A stretch of DNA of 64,000 nucleotides. Origin: Aquibium oceanicum (GTDB lineage Bacteria; Pseudomonadota; Alphaproteobacteria; Rhizobiales; Rhizobiaceae). The notes below the pieces were generated by a model, which worked only from the letters and a program-made list of their open reading frames with translations, made no database searches and was not told the origin of the DNA. The translations under genes and the position numbers were made by a program. Of the stretch, positions 21,733 through 29,116 are shown in pieces (position 1 is the stretch's first letter; each line of letters begins with the position of its first letter). The stretch spans positions 3,308,501 through 3,372,500 of the forward strand of contig NZ_CP018171.1 of assembly GCF_001889605.1 (NCBI RefSeq). The letters run 5' to 3'.

Positions 21733-23424
21733 CTACCCGTCGCGATACCGATTCGTGATCGGATAGCGCCGGTCGCGGCCGAAGTTCTTGCGCGTGATCT
21801 TGACGCCGGGCGCAGCCTGCCGGCGCTTGTACTCCGCTACGTAGAGCAAGTGCTCGATGCGCGTGACGGTCTCGCGCGGATGTCCGCGCGCCACGATCTC
21901 CTCGGTCGACATCTCGTGCTCGACCAGGCACTCCAGGATGTCGTCCAGCACCGGATAGGGCGGCAGCGAATCCTGGTCGGTCTGGTTCTCGCGCAGTTCG
22001 GCGGACGGTGCCTTGTCGATGATGTTTTGCGGGATCACCTCGCCCGACGGTCCGAGCGCACCAGGCGGCACCGTGGTGTTTCGCCAGGCGGCCAGCTTAT
22101 AGACCTGCATCTTATAGAGGTCCTTGATCGGATTGAAGCCGCCGTTCATGTCGCCGTAGAGCGTGGCGTAGCCGACCGACATTTCCGACTTGTTGCCAGT
22201 GGTCACCACCATCGAGCCGAACTTGTTCGACACCGCCATGAGGATCACGCCGCGCGAGCGGCTCTGCAGGTTCTCCTCGGTGATGCCTTCCTGCGTGCCC
22301 TCGAAGAGATGGCTCAGCGCATGCGTGAAACCCTCGACCGGCTCGGCGATCGGCACGGTGTCGTAGCGGCAGCCGAGCGCGCGCGCGCAGGCCTCGGCGT
22401 CGGTGAGCGATTCCTTCGAGGTGTAGCGGTAGGGCAGCATGATCGCGTGCAGCCGCTCCTCGCCCAGCGCGTCGACGGCGAGTGCCGCGCACAGCGCCGA
22501 ATCGATGCCGCCCGACAAGCCCAGCACCACGTTCCGGAAACCGTTCTTGTTGACGTAGTCGCGCAGGCCCAGCATGCACGCGCGGTAGTCGGCCTCCTCG
22601 GCCTCCGGGATACGCGACATCGGCCCGTCCACGCAGCGCCAGCCATCCCCCTCCCCTTGCGCGTCTCCACGCTTCCAGGTCGTGACCATCACGGCTTCCT
22701 CGAACTGGCTCATCTGGAAAGCCAGCGACCTGTCGGCGCCTATGGCGAAGGAGGCGCCGTCGAAGACGAGATCGTCCTGACCGCCCATCTGGTTGGCGTA
22801 GAGGATCGGCAGGCCGCTCTCGATCACCTGTCGGATGACGACCTGCTGGCGCACGTCCGTCTTGCCGCGATAGTAAGGCGAACCGTTCGGCACCAACAGG
22901 ATCTCCGCCCCGCTCTCGGCCAGCGTCTCGCAGACGCCGAAGTCTCCCCAGATATCCTCGCAGATCGGAATTCCCAGTCGGATGCCGCGAAAGTTCACCG
23001 GCCCCTGGATCTCGGGCGAGGCTTGGAACACGCGCTTTTCGTCGAACTCGCCGTAGTTCGGCAGGTCGTACTTGTGCCGCTCGGCTATGATCTCGCCGTG
23101 GTCCGCGACGATGATCGAATTGTGCAGCCCGCTCGCGCGCTTCAGCGGCACGCCCACGATCACGCCCGGCCCGCCGTCGGCGGTATCGGCCGCGAGCGCC
23201 CTCGCCGCCTCCTCGCATGAGGCCACGAAGGAGGTTCTCAGCACCAGGTCCTCCGGCGGATAGCCGGCGATGAAGAGTTCGGTGAAGAAGACGAGGTCCG
23301 CCCGATGCCGCGCCGCTTCCGCGCGCGCCTGCCGCGCCTTGGCCAGATTGCCGGCGATGTCGCCCACGATCGGGTTCAGCTGGGCGACGGCGATGCGGAG
23401 CGTGGAGGGAGCGGACGAGGTCAT
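21733..23424 (-). CDS. nadE: Glutamine-dependent NAD+ synthetase
   Basis: Last step of NAD synthesis: ATP-dependent amidation of nicotinate adenine dinucleotide using glutamine. It has 563 residues. The N-terminal nitrilase-type glutaminase domain (about 1-260) has the triad in FTELFIAGYPPEDL, HKYDLPNYGEFDE and GIPICEDIWGD; the synthetase domain (about 270-563) has the ATP-pyrophosphatase loop LGLSGGIDSAL. The ATG at 23424 has no Shine-Dalgarno sequence, and a candidate -10 element ends only six bases before it, so the mRNA may be leaderless. Confidence 0.97.
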   Translation of the reverse strand: MTSSAPSTLRIAVAQLNPIVGDIAGNLAKARQARAEAARHRADLVFFTELFIAGYPPEDLVLRTSFVASCEEAARALAADTADGGPGVIVGVPLKRASGLHNSIIVADHGEIIAERHKYDLPNYGEFDEKRVFQASPEIQGPVNFRGIRLGIPICEDIWGDFGVCETLAESGAEILLVPNGSPYYRGKTDVRQQVVIRQVIESGLPILYANQMGGQDDLVFDGASFAIGADRSLAFQMSQFEEAVMVTTWKRGDAQGEGDGWRCVDGPMSRIPEAEEADYRACMLGLRDYVNKNGFRNVVLGLSGGIDSALCAALAVDALGEERLHAIMLPYRYTSKESLTDAEACARALGCRYDTVPIAEPVEGFTHALSHLFEGTQEGITEENLQSRSRGVILMAVSNKFGSMVVTTGNKSEMSVGYATLYGDMNGGFNPIKDLYKMQVYKLAAWRNTTVPPGALGPSGEVIPQNIIDKAPSAELRENQTDQDSLPPYPVLDDILECLVEHEMSTEEIVARGHPRETVTRIEHLLYVAEYKRRQAAPGVKITRKNFGRDRRYPITNRYRDG

Positions 23425-23430
23425 GGCCCG

Positions 23431-23459
23431 GGTTTAGCGCGCGGTGCGCCGGCCGGCAA
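23431..23459 (-). promoter_or_regulatory. Candidate nadE promoter giving a leaderless mRNA
   Basis: On the minus strand TTGCCG (23459-23454), a 17-base spacer and TAAACC (23436-23431) are followed by six bases and then the nadE ATG at 23424. The usual start distance of 6-7 bases would place +1 on the A of the ATG. The -35 and -10 matches are moderate. Confidence 0.4.
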
Positions 23460-23539
23460 TCGGCTACAGCGAGGTCTCATCGGCACGGCGGCGTCGGGGC
23501 TTCCCAATCGTCCGTTGCGAAGAAGAACGAGGAAGCCCG

Positions 23540-24331
23540 CTAGCCGGATGTGGAGCGGGCGAGCTGTTCCTGAAGCCGCAACAGCGGTCCGGGCTCGAGC
23601 TGGCCGGGGAAGCCGTAGGGGTTCGAGAATGCATAGATCAGGAAGAGAATGATGCCGGTGAAGGCACCGAACATCGAGATCAGGACGAGATTGAAGCGTT
23701 CGGGCGGGAAAGAATAGTAGGCCAGCGAAATGAGCACCACGCCCGACATGGCCGCGAACCAGAACATGCCGCTGATCGAGCCGGAGCCGTGGTTCTCGCG
23801 CTTGACGCGCGTCTCGGCGATTGCGTGGAGCTGTGAGAGCATATGGTCGCGCAGGCTCCTCTGCCGGTCGGTGGCCGGGGACAGATCGAGGACGCCGTTG
23901 TAGGCCACGTCCCAATGGCCCCATGCGGCGGGAGCCAGACGCCCGGTATCGGCGAGCAGCGCCCACTCCTCGTCCACGATCAGCGCGACATAGTCTTTCA
24001 TCGCGCCCTGGATCGGTTCGCGGCCTTCGCCTCCGTACCGTCCCGCATCGAAATAGACGTCGGCGATGGCGTTCGCCTCGATCGCGGCCTCGTATTTGAG
24101 CTGCTGGTACTCGACCATCTCCTGCGCGAACACCAGCGCCAGGATCAGCCCGTGCAGAGCGGAGATGCGGAAGATCACCGAACCCGCGAGATCACGGCTA
24201 CGCGCGTCCGGGTCTCCGCCGGTCACCCACCGCATCGCGAAGTAGAAGCCGAGCGTCACGGCGATGGTGGCGCCGACAAATCCGACCCCGAGCAGCAGTT
24301 CCATCGCAATACGCCCAGCATCCCACGCCAT
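23540..24331 (-). CDS. DUF4239-like integral membrane protein
   Basis: Function unknown. The 263 residues from the ATG at 24331 (MAWDAGRIAMELLLG), which has GGAGGAG nine bases upstream, are preferred over a GTG seven codons earlier. Four hydrophobic segments are visible: about residues 5-30, 45-65, 183-203 and 208-230, in two pairs around a soluble central part of some 110 residues rich in acidic and aromatic positions. This topology and the HGLILALVFAQE segment resemble the bestrophin-like DUF4239 family, which I infer by eye only. The gene stands alone between nadE and an acetyltransferase. Confidence 0.75.
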   Translation of the reverse strand: MAWDAGRIAMELLLGVGFVGATIAVTLGFYFAMRWVTGGDPDARSRDLAGSVIFRISALHGLILALVFAQEMVEYQQLKYEAAIEANAIADVYFDAGRYGGEGREPIQGAMKDYVALIVDEEWALLADTGRLAPAAWGHWDVAYNGVLDLSPATDRQRSLRDHMLSQLHAIAETRVKRENHGSGSISGMFWFAAMSGVVLISLAYYSFPPERFNLVLISMFGAFTGIILFLIYAFSNPYGFPGQLEPGPLLRLQEQLARSTSG

Positions 24332-24441
24332 GCCGTCCGGCTCCTCCACCACGCTCCGGCCCGACCGGCCGGTTGCGTATTCGGGCCGGGAGCGGCCGGC
24401 TTGTCAATCTTCTCGTGTGTTTCGGCGCATCCGTCGGGCAT

Positions 24442-25080
24442 TCAGTCGCCCGCGATCGCCTCCCATTTGTCGAGAAATGCCCCGATTTCCAGCGCCTGCA
24501 TATCCGGCACGGCTTCGAACAGCCGCTCGAGAGGCCAGTCCCACCACGCTAGCCGCGACACCCGCTCGACCACCGCGTCGGCAAATCGCATGCGGATCGT
24601 CCGAGCAGGCGCTCCGCCCACGATCGCGTAGGGGGAGACGTCCTTCGTCACCACGGCGTTCGCTCCGACCACTGCGCCGTCGCCGACCGTCACGCCGGGC
24701 AGGATCACCGCGCCGTGGCCGATCCAAACGTCGTTGCCGATCGTCACGCTCTTTTCCCTGCGCCGCTCGCGAAACGCCTGGTCGACCCCGAGATAGCGAA
24801 AATACTCGTTCGGCCGGTAGCTGATCTTATGCGTGGTCGCGCGTTCCAGCGGGTGCTCCAGCGCATTGATGCGCGTGTTCGCCGCGATCGAGCAGAACTT
24901 TCCGATCCTCGTGTAGATCGCCTCGCCGTGCCGCTCGAAATAGGAAAAGTCGCCGACCGTCACCTCGCGCAGGATAACCCGCTCGGCCACCACCACGTAG
25001 CGCCCCAGACGGCAGCCCTTCAACTCGGCGGTAGGGTGGATTCGCGGTTCGGGGTCGGTGAAGCGGAGATCCTCGGCCAT
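24442..25080 (-). CDS. Hexapeptide-repeat acyltransferase, phosphonate-associated type
   Basis: Probable acyl-CoA-dependent O- or N-acyltransferase with a left-handed parallel beta-helix. It has 212 residues. Repeats of the form [IV]-G-x-x-x are visible ([57 protein letters not shown]), with a conserved inserted loop and the C-terminal PARTIRMRF. The layout resembles the CatB/phosphonate-operon acetyltransferase subfamily, but no phn gene is nearby, so the substrate is open. Confidence 0.8.
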   Translation of the reverse strand: MAEDLRFTDPEPRIHPTAELKGCRLGRYVVVAERVILREVTVGDFSYFERHGEAIYTRIGKFCSIAANTRINALEHPLERATTHKISYRPNEYFRYLGVDQAFRERRREKSVTIGNDVWIGHGAVILPGVTVGDGAVVGANAVVTKDVSPYAIVGGAPARTIRMRFADAVVERVSRLAWWDWPLERLFEAVPDMQALEIGAFLDKWEAIAGD

Positions 25081-25169
25081 GGCCGAGCACTAGCGGGCGC
25101 CGGGGATGGCGGCAAGCGGTCGCGTGGGATGCCGGAGAATCACCACTAGCAGCCGCCAGGGTGGTGTTC

Positions 25170-25658
25170 CTAAGGCTTGCCTTCGGTCCACTCGACCTGC
25201 TGGCCATAGAGCGGCACTGTCGAGATTGCCATCTTGGCCGAGCCGTCCTGCACCTGGCGCGAGTGCGAGAGGTAGATCAGCGTCTCGTTCTGCCGGTCGT
25301 AGATGCGGTTCACCACCTGCTTCTTCCAGATCAGGCTGATGCCCTGCTTGAAGACCTCCTCGCCGTCCTTGCCGAGGTCGATGTCGCCGATCCGGATCGG
25401 CCCGGTCTGGCGGCAGGCGATCGAGGTGTTGGAGGGGTCCTCGAACCAGTTGCCCTTCTGCAGCCGGTCGATCATGCCGCGCTCGAAATAGGAGACGTGG
25501 CAGGTGACACCCTCGACCTTGGGATCGTGGATCGCCTCAATGATAATGTCGTTGCCCAGCCAGTCGACGCCGATCTCGCCGACCTCCTGCGCCGTCGCGG
25601 ACGCCGCCAGGCCGAGCGCGGCGAGACCGGTGGCGGCGGCGATGAAAGTTCTGACCAT
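25170..25658 (-). CDS. creA: CreA-like secreted protein
   Basis: Exported protein of the CreA family, whose role is unknown despite its historical name. The 162 residues from the ATG at 25658 (GGGAG eight bases upstream; a TTG one codon earlier is less likely) start with a cleavable signal peptide (MVRTFIAAATGLAALGLAASATAQ). The mature part has the family pattern GVDWLGNDI, HDPKVEGVTCHVSYFERG, ACRQTGPI and LIWKKQVVNRIYDRQNETLIYLSHS. Two cysteines could pair in the periplasm. It is divergent from the SCO gene group. Confidence 0.88.
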   Translation of the reverse strand: MVRTFIAAATGLAALGLAASATAQEVGEIGVDWLGNDIIIEAIHDPKVEGVTCHVSYFERGMIDRLQKGNWFEDPSNTSIACRQTGPIRIGDIDLGKDGEEVFKQGISLIWKKQVVNRIYDRQNETLIYLSHSRQVQDGSAKMAISTVPLYGQQVEWTEGKP

Positions 25659-25747
25659 CAATATTCTCCCGAGGATTCTTCAGGATCGCAAATGGGGCGG
25701 CGGCGCGGGCCATGCAAGGCGGCCGGCGCAGCGACACTCGGCCACCT

Positions 25748-25776
25748 TTGCGCTCGGCGCCGCCAGGCATTATGTT
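25748..25776 (+). promoter_or_regulatory. Promoter of the SCO-prmA gene group
   Basis: TTGCGC (25748-25753) and TATGTT (25771-25776) are separated by 17 bases on the plus strand, about 45 bases before the small ORF at 25821. It is the first plausible start point for the plus-strand run 25821-28615. Confidence 0.5.
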
Positions 25777-25820
25777 CAACGGCAGAAACGATAGTCGCCA
25801 GAAGCGGACCCGAAAGAAGA

Positions 25821-25964
25821 ATGTCCACCCGCCTTGCAGTCCGGACCGGCCTTGCGCTCTTCGCCCTCGCGGCGGCGACGGGCGCGGCGTTCGCGATGTG
25901 GGTGGAGAGCGGGCCGCGGATGCTGCTCACGCTCGCCGAGAGCGGCCTGTCCTGGTGCTTCTGA
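25821..25964 (+). CDS. Small hypothetical membrane or secreted peptide (47 residues)
   Basis: I do not recognise it. It starts at an ATG preceded by GAAAGAAGA and encodes 47 residues: a basic start, then a strongly hydrophobic stretch LALFALAAATGAAFAMWV (about residues 10-28), then WVESGPRMLLTLAESGLSWCF to the end. It could be a signal-anchored peptide or a single-pass membrane microprotein with a C-terminal cysteine. It lies 45 bases after a candidate promoter and 35 bases before the SCO copper chaperone gene in the same direction, which supports its being real and perhaps linked to respiratory-oxidase assembly. Confidence 0.45.
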   Translation: MSTRLAVRTGLALFALAAATGAAFAMWVESGPRMLLTLAESGLSWCF

Positions 25965-25999
25965 GCGCCGGCCCGCCAAGAACGAAAGCCTGACCAGTC

Positions 26000-26578
26000 A
26001 TGATGCGTGGAATAATCGTCGGTATCGTCGTCCTCGTCGCCGCCGCGGTCGGCTGGCTCACCTTCGACTGGTACCGCACCACCTTCGGCGGCGAACCGTT
26101 CGGCGAGCCGTTCGCACTGGTCGACCAGAAGGGCGAGCCGATCACGGAAGCAGCCTTCCGCGGCAATCCGACCGCCGTGTTCTTCGGCTTCACACATTGC
26201 CCCGAAGTCTGCCCGACCACGCTCTACGAGATGGACGGCTGGCTGAAGCAGCTCGGACCGGAAGGCGAGGACATCCGCGCCTATTTCGTTTCCGTCGATC
26301 CCGAACGCGACACGCCCGACATCATGGATTCCTACGTCTCCAACGTGTCCGACCGCATCACCGGCATCACCGGCGACCCGGACAAGATCGCGGCAATGAC
26401 GAAGTCGTTCGGCATCTATTCCAGAAAAGTGCCGCTCGACGGCGGCGACTACACCATGGACCACACCGCCTCCATCCTGCTGCTCGGCCGCGATGGCGAC
26501 TTCTTCGGCACCATCGCCTATGGCGAGAACGCCGACACGGCGATCGCCAAGCTCAAGCGGCTCGAAAAGGAAGGCTGA
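26000..26578 (+). CDS. SCO1/SenC family copper chaperone
   Basis: Membrane-anchored thioredoxin-fold protein that delivers copper to the CuA site of cytochrome c oxidase. It has 192 residues: an N-terminal membrane anchor (GIIVGIVVLVAAAVGWL), the copper-binding CPEVCP motif (about residues 73-78) in FFGFTHCPEVCPTTL, and the distal histidine in YTMDHTASILLL. The order of cysteine pair then histidine is intact, so copper binding is expected. It begins a tight run with the FAD monooxygenase (23-base gap) and prmA. Confidence 0.95.
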   Translation: MMRGIIVGIVVLVAAAVGWLTFDWYRTTFGGEPFGEPFALVDQKGEPITEAAFRGNPTAVFFGFTHCPEVCPTTLYEMDGWLKQLGPEGEDIRAYFVSVDPERDTPDIMDSYVSNVSDRITGITGDPDKIAAMTKSFGIYSRKVPLDGGDYTMDHTASILLLGRDGDFFGTIAYGENADTAIAKLKRLEKEG

Positions 26579-26601
26579 GCCCCAGCCTTCGGAGAGGATC
26601 C

Positions 26602-27723
26602 ATGCCGGCGAAGCGAAACCTCCGCATCCTGATCGCCGGCGCGGGTCCGGTAGGGCTTACCGCGGCGCTCGAACTCGCCCGCCGCGGCTATCGGCCCCGG
26701 ATCGTCGACGAGGGCGACGATCTCGCGCCGGCAGTGCAGAGCCGGGCGCTCGCCGTCAACGCCCGCACGCTCTTCCTGCTCGAACCCTCCGGCGTCACCG
26801 AAAAGCTCCTCGCCGAGGCGCAGCAGATTTGCGAGATGCGAATCGGCGCGGGCGTCCGGCGGCTGATGACCATCGACCTCCTTGCGACCGACAGCCGCCA
26901 TCGCGGCATGCATGCGCTGCCGCAGGGACGCACCGAGCGTATCCTGGCCGAGGCGCTCGCAGCGTACGGCATCGCGGTCGAGTGGCGCACGGAATGCGTG
27001 GCGGTCTCCGATCCGGAAATACCCGTGGCGACGCTAGCCCTCCCGGACGGCAGCCGCAAGGACGAGCCGTTCGACATCGTCATCGGCGCGGACGGGGCGC
27101 ACTCGACGATGCGCAAGTCGGCCGGCTTCGACTTTCCCGGCAGCGCGCTGTCGGAAACCTTCTACCTCGCCGACTATCGGTACGCCGCCCCGGTCGACAC
27201 CAGCTACGCCGAGGCGCGGTTCTTCGATCCGGGCGTCATCGCGCGCCTGCCCGTCAGCCCCAGCATCCTGCGCTACGTCTCGACCCTGCCCGATTTCCGC
27301 GAGCGCATCGAGCATCCCGCGCCCGTGGATGCCGTGCTGTGGGAATCCGATTTCCACGTTTCCTTCCGCCACACCGCGCAGATGGCGAAGGGCAACATCT
27401 TCCTCGCCGGAGACGCCGCGCACATCCACTCCCCCGTCGGCGGGCGCGGCATGAACCTCGGCATCGAAGACGCCTGCTGGCTGGCCTGGCTGATCGACGA
27501 GGGGCGCACCGGCGAATACACGCGCCTTCGCTTGACGGCGGTCGAAACCGTCTTGGCCGACACGCGCCGCATGACCCGGCTCATTCTGATGCGGAACCCC
27601 ATCCTCTGCGCGCTGAGGAATTTAGCCGTGCCGCTGCTTGCCGCCATCCCGCGCGTGAGGCAGGAAGGCCTGAACGGCGTGCTCGGGCTCGACACGCCCG
27701 CCCCACCCTGGCTTCCTGCCTGA
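26602..27723 (+). CDS. FAD-dependent aromatic-type monooxygenase
   Basis: Group A flavoprotein hydroxylase of the PheA/UbiH-like superfamily; substrate unknown. It has 373 residues from the ATG at 26602, preceded by GGAGAGG. The three classic motifs are present: the ADP-binding GAGPVGL (about residues 13-19), the GADGAHS stretch (about residue 163) and the second FAD motif LAGDAAHIHSPVGGRGMNLGIEDA (about residues 266-289). There is no thioredoxin-like C-terminal domain, unlike phenol hydroxylase. No catabolic genes are near; prmA follows after 16 bases. Confidence 0.88.
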   Translation: MPAKRNLRILIAGAGPVGLTAALELARRGYRPRIVDEGDDLAPAVQSRALAVNARTLFLLEPSGVTEKLLAEAQQICEMRIGAGVRRLMTIDLLATDSRHRGMHALPQGRTERILAEALAAYGIAVEWRTECVAVSDPEIPVATLALPDGSRKDEPFDIVIGADGAHSTMRKSAGFDFPGSALSETFYLADYRYAAPVDTSYAEARFFDPGVIARLPVSPSILRYVSTLPDFRERIEHPAPVDAVLWESDFHVSFRHTAQMAKGNIFLAGDAAHIHSPVGGRGMNLGIEDACWLAWLIDEGRTGEYTRLRLTAVETVLADTRRMTRLILMRNPILCALRNLAVPLLAAIPRVRQEGLNGVLGLDTPAPPWLPA

Positions 27724-27739
27724 TCCGGAGACCTCGTCC

Positions 27740-28615
27740 TTGCCGCAAGCCAAGCTTTCGATCACCGCGCCGCGCGCGGATGCTCGGCGAATCTATGCCC
27801 TCTTCGAAGTCGAGTTCGAGGACGACGGCTATCCCGTCGGGATCACCGAAATCGATGAAGCGCGCGGCATCGAACTCGTGGAACTCTACGTCGAGGGGGA
27901 CGGTGCGGAGGAAAAGCGGCGTGCCGACCAGGTGCTGGCCGCAAGTGGCATCGATGGATCGGTCGAGGCCGAAATCCTGCCGGAGATCGACTGGGTCACC
28001 AAATCGCTCGAGGGGCTGAAGCCGGTCCGCGCGGGCCGCTTCCTGGTGCACGGGAGCCACGACCGCAACAGGATCAGGGCCAACGACCTCGCGATCGAGA
28101 TCGAGGCCGGGCTCGCCTTCGGCACGGGCCACCATGGAACCACGGCGGGGTGCCTTGAGACGATCGAGCGCGTCACGCGGCAGGAGCATCCGCGCAACGC
28201 GCTGGACCTCGGTGCGGGAAGCGCGGTGCTGGCGATCGGACTCGCCAAGCTCGCCCGTATCCCGGTGCTCGCCACCGACATCGATGCCGTCGCGGTCGAG
28301 GTCGCGCGCGAAAACATCCGCGCCAACGGCGTCGCGTCCTTGGTCGATGCGGTCACGGCGACGGGCTTTTCCCACCGCGCGATCGCCGCGCGTGCGCCCT
28401 ACGACCTGATCGTCGCCAACATTCTCGCGCGCCCGCTGATGAACCTCGCGCCGGACATGGCGAGACATCTCGCGCCCGGCGGCTCGCTGATTCTGTCGGG
28501 CATCCTCACGCGCCAGCGTCGCGCGGTGATCGCCGCCTATGCCGGACAGCAATTCCGCCACGTGCACACGCTGGTGAAGGGGGAATGGGTGACGATTCAC
28601 CTGAAGCGGGGCTGA
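27740..28615 (+). CDS. prmA: Ribosomal protein L11 methyltransferase
   Basis: SAM-dependent enzyme that trimethylates lysines of ribosomal protein L11 (rplK, 19923-20351). It has 291 residues from a TTG start with GGAG nine bases upstream. An N-terminal substrate-recognition domain is followed by the Rossmann methyltransferase domain with AFGTGHHGTTAGCLE and ALDLGAGSAVLAIGLAKL (SAM loop) and the IVANILARPL motif IV. It is the last gene of the plus-strand run; a bidirectional hairpin follows. Confidence 0.93.
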   Translation: MPQAKLSITAPRADARRIYALFEVEFEDDGYPVGITEIDEARGIELVELYVEGDGAEEKRRADQVLAASGIDGSVEAEILPEIDWVTKSLEGLKPVRAGRFLVHGSHDRNRIRANDLAIEIEAGLAFGTGHHGTTAGCLETIERVTRQEHPRNALDLGAGSAVLAIGLAKLARIPVLATDIDAVAVEVARENIRANGVASLVDAVTATGFSHRAIAARAPYDLIVANILARPLMNLAPDMARHLAPGGSLILSGILTRQRRAVIAAYAGQQFRHVHTLVKGEWVTIHLKRG

Positions 28616-28628
28616 GTGCCCGAACGAA

Positions 28629-28657
28629 AAAGGCGGCTCCCCGCAGGAAGCCGCCTT
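28629..28657. terminator. Bidirectional terminator between prmA and the DUF1127 gene
   Basis: A 9-bp perfect stem AAGGCGGCT / AGCCGCCTT with a 10-base loop lies 14 bases after the prmA stop, between two convergent genes. A run of A bases before the left arm gives a T-run on the minus strand, so it can also end the DUF1127 transcript. Confidence 0.8.
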
Positions 28658-28698
28658 CTCGTCGGCAGCGGGCCCGCCCCGAGTCCGCGCGAGAAACT

Positions 28699-28878
28699 CT
28701 AGAACATGTAGTAGGCGCCGCCCTGCTTCTTCAGCTCGTTGCGGTCATAGCCATGCGTCTTCAGCGTCTCGTCATCGAGCATGAGAAGCGCGCCGTTGAC
28801 GTAGCGGTTCACCTGACGCTGGCGCGCCTCGACGAGTGCGCCAACCGCGTTGCGGAAAAATCCGGTCCGTTGTGCCAT
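28699..28878 (-). CDS. DUF1127 small protein
   Basis: 59-residue protein of the DUF1127 type, a group of small alphaproteobacterial proteins, some linked in other species to phosphate, RNA turnover or stress phenotypes. The ATG at 28878 has AAGGA eight bases upstream and gives MAQRTGFFRNAVGALVEARQRQ; the C-terminal half has the family pattern LDDETLKTHGYDRNELKK. It is monocistronic, facing prmA across a shared terminator. A CATGCG / CGCATG hairpin at 28974-28990 lies upstream. Confidence 0.85.
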   Translation of the reverse strand: MAQRTGFFRNAVGALVEARQRQVNRYVNGALLMLDDETLKTHGYDRNELKKQGGAYYMF

Positions 28879-29053
28879 CTCGAAAATCCTTCGTGTTGGA
28901 AGTTTCTGTCCTCCACGTTTTGGAAGGTAAGGATCACTGACCCATTTTACCAGCACCGATCATGCATGCCACCCATGCGTTCTTCGCATGTGCGAGAGAA
29001 ATTTGTGCATCGCGGTAAGACTTCGTTCAACCTTTGATTCTCCGCCCGATGCG

Positions 29054-29082
29054 TTGCGGCGCGGCTCCCGCGCGACTAGGGT
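29054..29082 (+). promoter_or_regulatory. Candidate promoter of the aminopeptidase gene
   Basis: TTGCGG (29054-29059), a 17-base spacer and TAGGGT (29077-29082) lie 34 bases before the ATG at 29117, on the plus strand. The -35 half is good and the -10 half moderate. Confidence 0.45.
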
Positions 29083-29116
29083 CGCGCCGCGTCAAACCGG
29101 ATAGTCCCAGCCTCCC

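Noticed and set aside
24332-24441. TTGACA at about 24400 as the -35 of the DUF4239 gene
   Set aside because: The hexamer is perfect but no -10 lies at 16-18 bases; the nearest AT-rich hexamer is 19-20 bases away.
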